From the NCBI GenBank assembly GCA_040223615.1, contig JAVKFY010000021.1, forward strand, positions 45,042 through 109,041: a stretch of 64,000 bases of DNA, in the 5' to 3' direction. The notes under the pieces were generated by a model. It was not told the DNA's origin and did not search any database. It saw only the letters and a program-made list of their open reading frames with translations. Shown piece after piece: positions 28,475 to 37,201 of the stretch. Each line of letters begins with the position of its first letter. Positions within the stretch are counted from its first letter, which is position 1. The stretch is from JAVKFY01 sp040223615 (GTDB lineage Bacteria; Pseudomonadota; Alphaproteobacteria; GCA-2731375). The translations under genes were made by a program, and so were the position numbers.

Positions 28475-29146
28475 ATGTGCGGACGCTATTCCATCACCAC
28501 GCCGCTGGAGGCGCTGACCGAGCTGTTCGACATCGAGTCCGGCCTGAACCTGCGGCCGCGCTACAACGTCGCGCCGACCCAGGACGTGCCGGTGCTGCGG
28601 CTGGGCGAGACGGGGCGCGAACTGGTGACGATGTACTGGGGGCTGGTGCCGTTCTGGGCCAAGGACAAGTCCATCGGCGCCAAGATGATCAACGCGCGCA
28701 GCGAAACCGCGGCGCAGAAGCCGTCCTTCCGCCAGGCCTTCGCCAAGCGTCGCTGCCTGATCCCGGCCGACGGCTTCTACGAGTGGAAGACCGAAGCCAA
28801 GGTCAAGCAGCCCTGGCGCATCACCATGGCCGACGGCGCGCCTTTCGCCTTCGCCGGCCTGTGGGAGACCTGGAACGACAAGGACGCCGGCGAGACCCTG
28901 GTGAGCTGTTCCATCCTCACCACCGAGGCGAACGACACCTTGCGTCCGATCCACCACCGCATGCCGGTGATCCTGCCGCGCGAGGCCCACGCGCGATGGC
29001 TGGCCGAGCCGGCGCAGGATCTGCTGAAGCCGTGGGACGGGCCGGCGCTGGTCACGGGCAAGGTGTCGCGCCACGTCAACAACGCCCGCAACGACGACCC
29101 CGAATGCCTGGAACCGCTGGTCCCGGAGCAGGCCTCATTCCTGTAG
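28475..29146 (+). CDS. SOS response-associated peptidase (SRAP/YedK/HMCES family)
   Basis: The 223-residue product begins MCGRYS, so the catalytic Cys becomes the N-terminus after Met removal. Other active-site elements are NARSETAAQKPSF, DGFYEWK and HHRMPVIL. This family forms a thiazolidine crosslink with abasic sites in single-stranded DNA and protects them during replication. GGAGAGG lies seven bases before the ATG. Its 3' end overlaps that of the convergent MFS gene by 12 bases. Confidence 0.92.
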   Translation: MCGRYSITTPLEALTELFDIESGLNLRPRYNVAPTQDVPVLRLGETGRELVTMYWGLVPFWAKDKSIGAKMINARSETAAQKPSFRQAFAKRRCLIPADGFYEWKTEAKVKQPWRITMADGAPFAFAGLWETWNDKDAGETLVSCSILTTEANDTLRPIHHRMPVILPREAHARWLAEPAQDLLKPWDGPALVTGKVSRHVNNARNDDPECLEPLVPEQASFL

Positions 29147-30358
29147 CCGCCGCTCCACCAGCGCCAGCCAGGCGGTGAGGCCCAGGCCAGCCGCGCATCC
29201 GATCAGCATGACCCAGTAGCTGGCGCTCCAGCCGGCCGCTGCGACGACGGCGGCCATCGCTGGCGGGCCGAGCAGATTGCCGAGATTGGCGCCTTGCACA
29301 GCGATGCCGTTGACCGCGCCAACCTGGCCGGCCGAGGGCGCGTGCGCCGCCGTGCCGGCCAGCGTGGCGGCCGGCAGCAAGCCGCTCAGCAGCGAGAAGC
29401 CGAAGGCCAGCAGCAGTTTCAACGGCACCGCCGCGTCCGGCGCGTAGAGCCCGACCGCCGTCGCCGCCATCGCCACGTAGCCGGCGGCGATCAGCCACGG
29501 CCGCCTTACCCCCCGGTGCATCGCCGCCGCCGCGGCCAGGTTGCCCAGCACATTGGTCGCCACCACGGCGGCGGCGAGCAACGCGGCGACCGGGCCGGTG
29601 AGCTTCATCTCGTCGATCAGCAGGGTCGGCAGCCAGATCATCATCGCGAACCACTGCAGCGAGTAGACCCCGAAGATCATGCCCAGCAGCCAAGGCCCCG
29701 GCCGTGCGCAGGTCGCCCGAAACCCGGCCCAGTCGACGCCGCGCCGTGCCGGTGGCGGCGCCGTGGCCCTGGTGAACCAGGCGAAGGCCGGCAGGAAGGC
29801 CAGCACCAGCGCCGCGTTCAGCCACCACAGGCCGCGCCACCCGTGGCCGTCGAGCCAGTACGCGGCGACCAGCATGGCGATGGCCATGCCGGCCGGCATC
29901 CAGGCGCCCCAGATGCCCATCGCCAGGCCACGGTCGCGGGCCGCCGCGCTGGCGACGATCAGCCGCGGCGCGGCGACCACCGCGCCCAGCAGCCCGATGC
30001 CCTCCACGAACCGCGCCGCCAGCAGCCAGAAGCCGGACGCTGACAGCGCCCCGAGCACGCCACCGACCAGCAGCAGCGCCAGACCGGCGAGCACGGCGGT
30101 GCGCGGCCGCCGCGCGTAGACCAGCGCCCCGGCCAGCGCCCCCAGGCAGGCGCCGATCGCGTTTAGGATCGAGGCGACCCAGCCGGCGGTGACCAGGTCG
30201 ATGCCGAGATCGTCGCGGATCATCGGCAGCGCCGGCGGTACCTTGCCGACCTGCATGGCGACGATGATTCCGGCGGCCAGCGCCATGGCGACGGCGGCCC
30301 AGTCGGTCCGGCCTGCGCGGTGCGGCCCGGTCGGTGCGGCATTCTGCGGGCTGGTCAA
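29135..30358 (-). CDS. MFS transporter (CynX/NimT-like)
   Basis: A 407-residue, 12-segment major facilitator. The first helix pair (WAAVAMALAAGIIVAMQVGKVPPALPMIRDDLGI) and GWVASILNAIGACLGALAGALVYARR, with its loop-2 basic end, are typical. A central loop at about 200 splits the two six-helix halves. The substrate is not identifiable; CynX/NimT-like members export small anions or drugs. The proposed start is a TTG at 30358 because no ATG precedes the first membrane helix in frame; start confidence is low. It is divergent from rfbC with a 54-base gap. Confidence 0.82.
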   Translation of the reverse strand: MTSPQNAAPTGPHRAGRTDWAAVAMALAAGIIVAMQVGKVPPALPMIRDDLGIDLVTAGWVASILNAIGACLGALAGALVYARRPRTAVLAGLALLLVGGVLGALSASGFWLLAARFVEGIGLLGAVVAAPRLIVASAAARDRGLAMGIWGAWMPAGMAIAMLVAAYWLDGHGWRGLWWLNAALVLAFLPAFAWFTRATAPPPARRGVDWAGFRATCARPGPWLLGMIFGVYSLQWFAMMIWLPTLLIDEMKLTGPVAALLAAAVVATNVLGNLAAAAAMHRGVRRPWLIAAGYVAMAATAVGLYAPDAAVPLKLLLAFGFSLLSGLLPAATLAGTAAHAPSAGQVGAVNGIAVQGANLGNLLGPPAMAAVVAAAGWSASYWVMLIGCAAGLGLTAWLALVERRLQE

Positions 30359-30412
30359 CGGCGGACGGCTCGGTCAGGATTCGGAGGGAGTGCGGTTATA
30401 GCGCGGTAGGGC

Positions 30413-30982
30413 ATGCGGATCGAGACGACGGACATCGCGGGCGCGAAGCTGCTGAGCCCGACAATGCATGCCGACGCGCGCGGCAGCTTCGTCGAGATCT
30501 GGAACCGCCAGCGCGCCGACGCCGCCGGTATCGCCGACGACATGCTCCAGGACAACCTGGTCACCAGCCGCTATCGCGGCACCTTGCGCGGCCTGCATTT
30601 CCAGCGCCCGCCGTCAGCCCAAGCCAAGCTGGTGCAGGTGCTGCACGGCGCCATCGTCGACTTCGCGGTCGACATCCGCCACGGCAGCCCGAGTTTTGGC
30701 CGCTCGATCTCGGTGCGGCTCGAGGCAGGTGACGGGCGCCAGCTCTATGTCCCGATCGGTTGCGCGCACGGCTACTGCACGTTGGAAGACGACACCACTG
30801 TGCTCTACAAGGTCGGCGGCGCTTACTACGCGCCGGACTGCGAGATGGGCATCGACGTCGACGATCCGGCGCTGCGCCTCGACCTGCCATTCGCGGCCGA
30901 CGAGTTGATCCGCAACGAGCGCGACCGGCAGTTCCCGCCGCTGTCCGAATTGCCGGAAGTGTTCCGGTGGGACGGCGGATGA
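30413..30982 (+). CDS. rfbC: dTDP-4-dehydrorhamnose 3,5-epimerase
   Basis: A 189-residue cupin-fold epimerase of dTDP-L-rhamnose synthesis. Motifs are DARGSFVEIWNRQ, the active-site block QDNLVTSRYRGTLRGLHFQ (with the catalytic His), VDFAVDIRHGSPSFG and VPIGCAHGYCTLEDDTTVLYKV. The rhamnose reductase gene follows after 70 bases on the same strand. The two earlier pathway genes (rfbA, rfbB) are not in the window. The sugar is likely used for surface polysaccharide. Confidence 0.92.
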   Translation: MRIETTDIAGAKLLSPTMHADARGSFVEIWNRQRADAAGIADDMLQDNLVTSRYRGTLRGLHFQRPPSAQAKLVQVLHGAIVDFAVDIRHGSPSFGRSISVRLEAGDGRQLYVPIGCAHGYCTLEDDTTVLYKVGGAYYAPDCEMGIDVDDPALRLDLPFAADELIRNERDRQFPPLSELPEVFRWDGG

Positions 30983-31052
30983 GCACGCAACAGCTTGCTC
31001 ATGTCGGTGGGCGGGCCCTTGGCACATTGCGTCGAGCCTGTTGGGCACGGCC

Positions 31053-31916
31053 ATGACGCTGCTGGTCCTGGGTCGCGGCCAGGTCGGTCGAGCGCTGGAT
31101 GACGCGGCGGCGGCGCGCGGCTGGCCCTGCGTCGTGCTGGGTCATGACACGCTGGACGTTACCGACGCGGCCGCTGTCGCCAGCGCGGTCGCGACGCAGC
31201 GGCCATGGGCGGTGGTGAACGCCGCCGCCTACACCGCCGTTGACCGCGCCGAGAGCGAGCCGGAACAGGCGATGCTGGTCAACGGACTGGCGCCGGGCCA
31301 TGTCGCCGCGGCGGCGCAGACGGCCGGGGCGATCTGCCTGCACATCTCCACCGACTACGTCTTCGACGGGCGCAAGACCGTGCCCTACGTGGAGGACGAT
31401 CCGGTCGGCCCGCTCGGGGTCTACGGCAAGAGCAAGCTCGCCGGCGAGCGGGCGGTGCGGGCGGCCGGCGGCCGGTTTCTCATCGTGCGCACCGCCTGGG
31501 TGTTCGCCGCCAGCGGCCAGAACTTCGTGAAGACCATGCTGCGCCTGGGCGCCGAGCGCGACGCCCTGAGCGTGGTCGACGACCAGACCGGCAACCCGAC
31601 CGCGGCTGCCGACCTCGCCGACGCGTTGCTGACCATGCTCGATCGCGCGCGAGGTGAGGGTTTTGCCGATTGGGGCGTCTACCACCTCGCCGGCGAACCG
31701 CCGGTTACCTGGTTCGACTTCGCGCAGGCGATCTTCGCGGAAGCCGGCATGACGGTTGCGCTTTCGCCGACCGACACCGCCAGCTTCGGCGCCCCGGCGG
31801 CGCGTCCGGCCCATGGCGTGCTGGATTGCGCCCGCGCGAAACAGGTGTTCGGCCTGGCCGGCATCGACTGGCGGGCGGGGCTCACGCCGGTGGTACGGTC
31901 TTGCCGGGATTCATGA
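31053..31916 (+). CDS. rfbD: dTDP-4-dehydrorhamnose reductase
   Basis: A 287-residue short-chain dehydrogenase/reductase of the extended type. The nucleotide-binding motif GRGQVGRAL is near the N-terminus. NAAAYTAVDRAE, ISTDYVFDG and the catalytic YGKSKLAGE (Tyr-x-x-x-Lys) follow. It catalyses the last step to dTDP-L-rhamnose. ATG 31053 is preferred over an in-frame TTG at 31041. The 3' end overlaps the convergent FAD-oxidase gene by 35 bases, so the two transcripts overlap. Confidence 0.92.
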   Translation: MTLLVLGRGQVGRALDDAAAARGWPCVVLGHDTLDVTDAAAVASAVATQRPWAVVNAAAYTAVDRAESEPEQAMLVNGLAPGHVAAAAQTAGAICLHISTDYVFDGRKTVPYVEDDPVGPLGVYGKSKLAGERAVRAAGGRFLIVRTAWVFAASGQNFVKTMLRLGAERDALSVVDDQTGNPTAAADLADALLTMLDRARGEGFADWGVYHLAGEPPVTWFDFAQAIFAEAGMTVALSPTDTASFGAPAARPAHGVLDCARAKQVFGLAGIDWRAGLTPVVRSCRDS

Positions 31917-33327
31917 TGTTACGCGGGTCGAGCGCCAGCTTGACCGTGCGCATCAGGTCGAGCTCGACCGGCGACTTGTAGTGCCCGGCTTCGGCCAGGC
32001 GCAGCCGGCCCAGCCCGTGCTCGGCTGAGATCGAACCGTCCATCTCGGCGATCAGGTCGTGCACGATGCGGTTGATCGCCGGCGTCTCCTCGTAGAATTT
32101 CGCGGTATCGGCGCCGATCGGTTGCGCAGGGTTGAAGTGCACGTTGCCGTCGCCGATGTGGCCGAAGCAAACCACCCGGATGCCGGGATAGGTCGCTTCC
32201 AGCGTCGTCGTCGCGCGCTCGATGAATGCCGGCATCTTCGAGACCGGCACCGAGACGTCGTGCTTGATGCTGGCGCCTTCGTAGTTCTGCGCCTCCGCCA
32301 TCGCCTCGCGCAGCTTCCACATCTGCTGCGACTGCTGGCCCGAGGCGGCCATCGCCGCGTCCAGCGCCAGCCCGGCCTCGTGGCCCTTGCCCAGCAGATC
32401 CTCCATCGGCCCGGCGAGCGTGCCCGGCGCGCCCTGGCCGGTCAGTTCGACCAGTACGTACCAGGGATAGGCGTCCTTGATCGGGTCGACGGTGTTGGGG
32501 ATGTGCTTCACCGCGATTTCCACGCAATTGCGCTTCATCAGCTCGAAGCCGGTGACCTGGTCGCCGGCGACCGAGCGCGCCAGCGCCAGCAGCCTCACTG
32601 CCGCCGTCGGGTCCGGCACCGCGACCACGGCGGTCTGGATGTCCGACGGCTTCGGGAACAGGCGCAGCACGGCGGCGGTGATGATGCCGAGCGTGCCTTC
32701 CGCGCCGATGAACATCTGCTTCAGATCGTAGCCGGTATTGTCCTTGCGCAGGCCGCGCAGGCCGTTCCACACCCGTCCGTCGGGCAGCACCACCTCCAGG
32801 CCCAGCGCCAGGTTGCGGGTGTTGCCGTAGCGCAGCACCTGTGTGCCGCCCGCGTTGGTCGAGAGATTGCCGCCGATCTGGCAACTGCCCTGCGCGCCCA
32901 GGCTCAGCGGGAACAGCCGGTCGGCTTCGGTGGCCGCCTGCTGGATCTGTTGCAGCACGACCCCGGCCTCGACGGTCATGGTGTCGTTCAGCGTGTCGAT
33001 CTCGCGGATCTTGTTCATCCGCGACAGCGACAGGATGATCTCCGAACCGTCGGGATGCGGCTGGCTGGCGCCGGTCAGTCCGGTGTTGCCGCCCTGCGGC
33101 ACGATCGGGGTCAGAGTCTCGGCGCACAGCGTGACCACCGCCGCGACTTCCTCGGTCGTCGCCGGCTTCACCACCATCGGCACCCAGCCATTCCAGTTGT
33201 CGCGCCACGACTTGGTGTGCGGCTCGATCTCGTTCGGGTCGCGGGTATGGCCGCGCGGGCCGACGATATCGGCGATCCGGTCCAGGACGTCGGCGCCGAT
33301 CTTGCTGGGGCGTTCGGATGCGTTCAT
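31882..33327 (-). CDS. FAD-linked 2-hydroxyacid dehydrogenase (D-2-hydroxyglutarate/D-lactate dehydrogenase type)
   Basis: The 481-residue flavoprotein has a PCMH-type FAD-binding domain (VKPATTEEVAAVVTLCAE, PQGGNTGLTGASQP, LGAQGSCQIGGNLSTNAGG) and a FAD-linked oxidase C-terminal domain. The metal and substrate motif is CFGHIGDGNVHFN. The C-terminal EHGLGRLRLAE is the usual substrate-binding segment. The closest groups are D-2-hydroxyglutarate and D-lactate dehydrogenases. The start at 33327 avoids a low-complexity upstream extension that overlaps the upstream gene. It lies 10 bases downstream of the threonylcarbamoyl-AMP synthase gene on the same strand. Confidence 0.88.
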   Translation of the reverse strand: MNASERPSKIGADVLDRIADIVGPRGHTRDPNEIEPHTKSWRDNWNGWVPMVVKPATTEEVAAVVTLCAETLTPIVPQGGNTGLTGASQPHPDGSEIILSLSRMNKIREIDTLNDTMTVEAGVVLQQIQQAATEADRLFPLSLGAQGSCQIGGNLSTNAGGTQVLRYGNTRNLALGLEVVLPDGRVWNGLRGLRKDNTGYDLKQMFIGAEGTLGIITAAVLRLFPKPSDIQTAVVAVPDPTAAVRLLALARSVAGDQVTGFELMKRNCVEIAVKHIPNTVDPIKDAYPWYVLVELTGQGAPGTLAGPMEDLLGKGHEAGLALDAAMAASGQQSQQMWKLREAMAEAQNYEGASIKHDVSVPVSKMPAFIERATTTLEATYPGIRVVCFGHIGDGNVHFNPAQPIGADTAKFYEETPAINRIVHDLIAEMDGSISAEHGLGRLRLAEAGHYKSPVELDLMRTVKLALDPRNIMNPGKTVPPA

Positions 33328-33337
33328 GGCTGTTGTC

Positions 33338-34291
33338 CTAGCATGACTCGTCGGCCGCCGTCGCCGCCCGGCGCAGCCGGTCGTTGATCGCGCGGCCCAG
33401 GCCATCCTCCGGGATCGGCATCACCGCGATGGCCGCCGCATCGACGCGGTCCAGAGCATGGAGCATGGCGTAGAGATTTGCCGCTGCTTCGCCCAGATTG
33501 CGGGCGGGGCTGAGATTCGCCGTCGCCTTGGCGCCGGTCAGCGCCGGTCCGAAGGCCAGCAGCGCCTCGTCGGCCGCGACCTCGGTGGCGTTCAGCCGCA
33601 CCCGCGTCGCCGGCGCGTAGTGCCGCTTGAGCATGCCGGGCGAGGTGATGGTGGCGCCGGCCTCGGGCCGGTCCAGCGGCCCGACGACCCGCTCGATGTC
33701 TTCCGCCGACACGCCGCCGGGGCGCAGCAGCACTGGCCGGTCGCCGCTGACGCCGACAACGGTGGACTCGACGCCGACGGCGCAGGGGCCGGCGTCGAGT
33801 ATCAGCGCGACCTTGTCGCCGAGTCCGTCGGCGACGTGCTGGGCGGTCGTCGGGCTGATCTGGTTGGAGAGATTGGCGCTGGGCGCGGCGACCGGAACCC
33901 CTGCCGCCGCGAATAGCTTGGCCGCCACCGGTGTCGCCGGCACGCGCAGGCCGATGGTGTCGAGCCCCGCCGTCGCCGCTGGCACCACGGGGCTGTCGAT
34001 GCGCTTCGCCAGCACCATGGTCAGCGGTCCGGGCCAGAACGCCTTGGCCAATGTCTCGGCCAGCGCGTTGGCCTCGCCGTGACGAAACGCCGCCTCGGCG
34101 CTGTCGAAGTGAATGATCAGCGGGTTGTGCGGCGGCCGGCCCTTGGCGGCGTAGAGCCGGGCGATCGCGTCGGCGTTGGTCGCGTCGCCGGCAAGCCCGT
34201 AAACCGTCTCGGTCGGGATGCCGACCAGCTCGCCGGCGCGCAGCAGCCGCGCCGCCTCGGCGATGGCGGCTTCGTCGGCAGGCCGGATCAT
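33338..34291 (-). CDS. Threonylcarbamoyl-AMP synthase (Sua5/YwlC type)
   Basis: At 317 residues this is the long, two-domain Sua5 form, which makes threonylcarbamoyl-adenylate for the t6A37 modification of ANN-decoding tRNAs. The YrdC domain has ELVGIPTETVYGLAGDATN and AAKGRPPHNPLIIHF near the N-terminus, PGPLTMVL and VAAPSANLSNQISPT in the middle. The C-terminal Sua5 domain starts near SPGMLKRHYAP. The ATG overlaps the TGA of the preceding MaoC-like gene by four bases. Confidence 0.92.
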   Translation of the reverse strand: MIRPADEAAIAEAARLLRAGELVGIPTETVYGLAGDATNADAIARLYAAKGRPPHNPLIIHFDSAEAAFRHGEANALAETLAKAFWPGPLTMVLAKRIDSPVVPAATAGLDTIGLRVPATPVAAKLFAAAGVPVAAPSANLSNQISPTTAQHVADGLGDKVALILDAGPCAVGVESTVVGVSGDRPVLLRPGGVSAEDIERVVGPLDRPEAGATITSPGMLKRHYAPATRVRLNATEVAADEALLAFGPALTGAKATANLSPARNLGEAAANLYAMLHALDRVDAAAIAVMPIPEDGLGRAINDRLRRAATAADESC

Positions 34292-35079
34292 CGCGCCAGG
34301 TGGTGGACGCGGCCGCGTGAACGCGCCGAGCCGTCGCCGCCGACGATGGCCAGCTCGCGGCCGTCGCGGATCATCGCCGCCACCGTCTCGTCCCAGAACA
34401 CCGGCCGGCGGAACTGTGCCGCCAGGTCAAGCTCGGCCGGCACGCCGTCGGCTGCCAGCGCCGCCAGCATCCAGGTCAGCGACATCAGCCCCTGCGCCAC
34501 CGGCACACGCAGGCCGATCCCATTCGCCACCGCCATGTCGAAGTGCACGCGGTAGTCCGGGAACTCGAAGGAATAGTCGGCGACCTTCTCCGGCGTCAGC
34601 TCGACCCGTAGCGCCTCGGTGTAGCCCTCTGCCTCGAACGGTTCCGGCGCCGCCGATTCGCCGAGCCCGCGCATGGTGTTGACGTCGACCCGCAGCGACG
34701 AGATCTCCGAGACCAGCGGCACCGAGCCGTTCGGCCGCTTGAACGCGAAGGCGAACGTCGTGCGGGTGCCGCGCGCTGCCGGTGTCGTCGCCGCCACCCG
34801 GCCCTCGGCCACCAGCGGCTCGCCCAGCCGGATCGGTTCGGACTGTTTCAAGGTTTGCCCCAGGTGCAGGCCGACCTCCTGCAAGCCGCTGCCGTCGTCG
34901 ACGTTCAGGTGGCGGGTGGCGTGGATGGTGTCATTGGCCAGGATCGACACGTCCGCAAGCTCGCCGAACAAGGCGGTATCGACTCCGGCGCCGGCGTGAT
35001 AGCGGCGCTGGCGCTCTGCCGTCACGACGGTCTCGCGGGCGGGCAGGGTGTCGTCGACGACAAGGGCAGCGGCGGGCAT
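34288..35079 (-). CDS. MaoC-like double-hotdog dehydratase
   Basis: The protein has 263 residues. The N-terminal half has the hotdog-like start ETVVTAERQRRYHAG and SILANDTIHATRHLNVDD. The C-terminal half holds FPDYRVHFDMAVANGIGLRVPVAQGLMSL, a MaoC-type pattern in which the His and Asp of the hydratase motif are kept. Enzymes of this type hydrate enoyl-CoA or related thioesters. It is divergent from a DmdC-type acyl-CoA dehydrogenase 89 bases away, so the two could act in the same beta-oxidation-like route. The substrate is unknown. Confidence 0.7.
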   Translation of the reverse strand: MPAAALVVDDTLPARETVVTAERQRRYHAGAGVDTALFGELADVSILANDTIHATRHLNVDDGSGLQEVGLHLGQTLKQSEPIRLGEPLVAEGRVAATTPAARGTRTTFAFAFKRPNGSVPLVSEISSLRVDVNTMRGLGESAAPEPFEAEGYTEALRVELTPEKVADYSFEFPDYRVHFDMAVANGIGLRVPVAQGLMSLTWMLAALAADGVPAELDLAAQFRRPVFWDETVAAMIRDGRELAIVGGDGSARSRGRVHHLAR

Positions 35080-35168
35080 GGCGGAGCCTTCGATTTGGCG
35101 TTGTCAGGGCGGCGCCGGCTACCTTATGACGGTCCGATAAGGCACGAAAGCCGCACCGAGGACGCGTC

Positions 35169-36941
35169 ATGACCGATTATCGCGCACCGCTCAATGACAT
35201 CCGCTTCACCTGGAGCCATATCGCCGACTTGCCGGGCCTGCCCGGTGTCGACATGGAGGTGCTGGACGCCGCGCTGGAGGAGGCCGCCAAGCTCGCGGCC
35301 GAGGTGCTGGCGCCGCTGAACCGCACCGGCGACCTGGAAGGTGCCACGGTCGAGAACGGCGTCGTGCGCACGCCGACCGGCTTCAAGGACGCCTACGCCG
35401 CCTACCGCGACGGCGGCTGGAACGCGGTGCCGTTTCCGGAAGCCTACGGCGGCATGGAACTGCCGGTCACCTTCGCCAATGTCTGCGGCGAGCTGTGGAA
35501 CTCGGCCAACATGGGCTTCGCGCTGTGCCCGCTGCTCAACGTCGGCGCGGTCGAGGCGATCTACGCCCACGGCAGCGACGAGCAGAAAGAGCTCTATCTG
35601 CCCAGGATGATCTCCGGCGAGTGGGCCGGGACCATGAACCTGACCGAACCGCAGGCCGGTTCCGACGTCGGCGCGCTGACCACCAGGGCCGAGCCCGCCG
35701 GCGACGGCACCTGGCGGATCAAGGGCACCAAGATCTTCATCAGCTACGGCGAGCACGACTTCACCGACAATATCGTGCACCTGGTGCTCGCGCGCACGCC
35801 GGACAGCCCGTCCGGCACCCGCGGCATCAGCCTGTTCATCGTGCCGAAATTCCTGCCCGACACCGACGGCAACCCGGGCCAGCGCAACGACCTGCGCTGC
35901 GTCTCCCTGGAACACAAGCTGGGTATCCACGCCTCGCCGACCGCGGTGATGTCCTACGGCGACAATGACGGCGCCGTCGGCTTCATGCTGGGCGAGGAGA
36001 ACAAGGGCATGCGGGCGATGTTCACGATGATGAACAACGCCCGACTCGCGGTCGGCGTGCAGGGCGTGGCGATTGCCGAACGCGCCTACCAGCAGGCGGT
36101 GGCCTATGCGCTGGAACGCAAGCAGGGCAAGCCGATGGCCGGCGATGGCGAGACCATCGTCGAGCACGCCGACGTGCGCCGCATGCTGTTGACCATGAAG
36201 GCGCATGTCGACGCCATGCGCGCGATCTGCATGGTCAACGCCGAGGCCATCGACCGTGCGCGCCGCGCCGAGGACGCCGACGAGCGCGCCCGCTTCGCCG
36301 GCCTTGTCGAGCTGCTGACGCCGATCTCGAAGAGCTGGTGCACCGACGCTGGCGTCGAGATCGCTTCGATCGGCGTGCAGGTGCACGGCGGCATGGGCTT
36401 CATCGAGGAGACCGGCGCGGCACAGTATCTGCGCGACGCCCGCATCGCCCCGATCTACGAGGGCACCAATGGCATCCAGGCGATGGATCTGGTGATGCGC
36501 AAGCTGCCGCTGCAGGGCGGCCAGGTGGTCGCCGGCCTGTTCGCCGAGATGCGCGCGCTGGACGAGCCGCTGGCCGCCGCCGGCGCCGAGTTTGCCGCCA
36601 CCCGGGCAAGCCTGACGGCGGCTGTCGACTGCGTGGAGACAACCACCGCGACGCTGCTGGACCAGCTCAGCCAGGAGCCGAACGCCGCGGTGGCTGGCTG
36701 CACGCCGTACCTGCGCATGATGGGGCTTGTGGTCGGCGGCTGGCTGCTGGCCCGTGGCGCGCTCAGGGCCAACCAGATGCTGGCGGCGGGCGAGGGCGAT
36801 GCCGGCTTCCTGAAGGGCCGCATCGTTGCGGCACGCTTCTTCGCCGAGCAGGTGATGCCGCAGGTCGCCGGCCTGGCGCCGGCCGCCACCGCCGGCGACG
36901 AGCTGCTGTACGCGATTCCGGCCGAGCGGCTGTCGGCGTGA
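35169..36941 (+). CDS. Acyl-CoA dehydrogenase, DmdC-type long form
   Basis: A 590-residue flavoprotein with the N-terminal extension typical of the DmdC/FadE long group (YRAPLNDIRFTWSHIADLPG). The core contains MNLTEPQAGSDVG, IKGTKIFISYGEHD, QVHGGMGFIEETG and YEGTNGIQAMDL, whose Glu is the expected catalytic base. A C-terminal helical domain ends the protein. DmdC oxidises 3-methylmercaptopropionyl-CoA in DMSP demethylation, but the group has many paralogues with other acyl-CoA substrates, so no gene symbol is given. It starts divergently from the MaoC-like gene; a small membrane-protein gene follows after four bases. Confidence 0.85.
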   Translation: MTDYRAPLNDIRFTWSHIADLPGLPGVDMEVLDAALEEAAKLAAEVLAPLNRTGDLEGATVENGVVRTPTGFKDAYAAYRDGGWNAVPFPEAYGGMELPVTFANVCGELWNSANMGFALCPLLNVGAVEAIYAHGSDEQKELYLPRMISGEWAGTMNLTEPQAGSDVGALTTRAEPAGDGTWRIKGTKIFISYGEHDFTDNIVHLVLARTPDSPSGTRGISLFIVPKFLPDTDGNPGQRNDLRCVSLEHKLGIHASPTAVMSYGDNDGAVGFMLGEENKGMRAMFTMMNNARLAVGVQGVAIAERAYQQAVAYALERKQGKPMAGDGETIVEHADVRRMLLTMKAHVDAMRAICMVNAEAIDRARRAEDADERARFAGLVELLTPISKSWCTDAGVEIASIGVQVHGGMGFIEETGAAQYLRDARIAPIYEGTNGIQAMDLVMRKLPLQGGQVVAGLFAEMRALDEPLAAAGAEFAATRASLTAAVDCVETTTATLLDQLSQEPNAAVAGCTPYLRMMGLVVGGWLLARGALRANQMLAAGEGDAGFLKGRIVAARFFAEQVMPQVAGLAPAATAGDELLYAIPAERLSA

Positions 36942-36945
36942 CGCC

Positions 36946-37170
36946 ATGAAGAGCTTCCTGCGCTGGCTGCTGATCGCTTTGCCGGTGCTCTACGTTATCG
37001 GCGCCATCGGCGTGTTCACGCGCACGATGAGCGACGGGAAGTTCAAGCATCGCGATCAGTACATTCAGGCCGCCGCCATCGACGCGCTGCAATGGCCGAG
37101 CGGCTTCCCCGCGGCGGCACGCCAGCTTTGGCGTGCCGGCTGGGGAGCCTGGGAGGATTCGAACTGGTAG
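36946..37170 (+). CDS. Small single-pass membrane protein, function unknown
   Basis: A 74-residue protein with a hydrophobic N-terminus (LRWLLIALPVLYVIGAIGVF) that could be a signal anchor, then a polar tail rich in Trp and Ala. It is four bases from the stop of the acyl-CoA dehydrogenase and so probably co-translated. No family was recognised. A hairpin follows its stop codon. Confidence 0.55.
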   Translation: MKSFLRWLLIALPVLYVIGAIGVFTRTMSDGKFKHRDQYIQAAAIDALQWPSGFPAAARQLWRAGWGAWEDSNW

Positions 37171-37177
37171 CGATGCC

Positions 37178-37201
37178 ACCGCGCGACGGGTGACGCGCGG
37201 T
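37178..37201. terminator. Hairpin between convergent genes (probable bidirectional terminator)
   Basis: Eight-base perfect arms (ACCGCGCG/CGCGCGGT) enclose an eight-base loop, between the small membrane-protein gene and the 3' end of the CpaF-type gene. The last base overlaps the CpaF stop codon. No T-run follows on either strand. Confidence 0.5.
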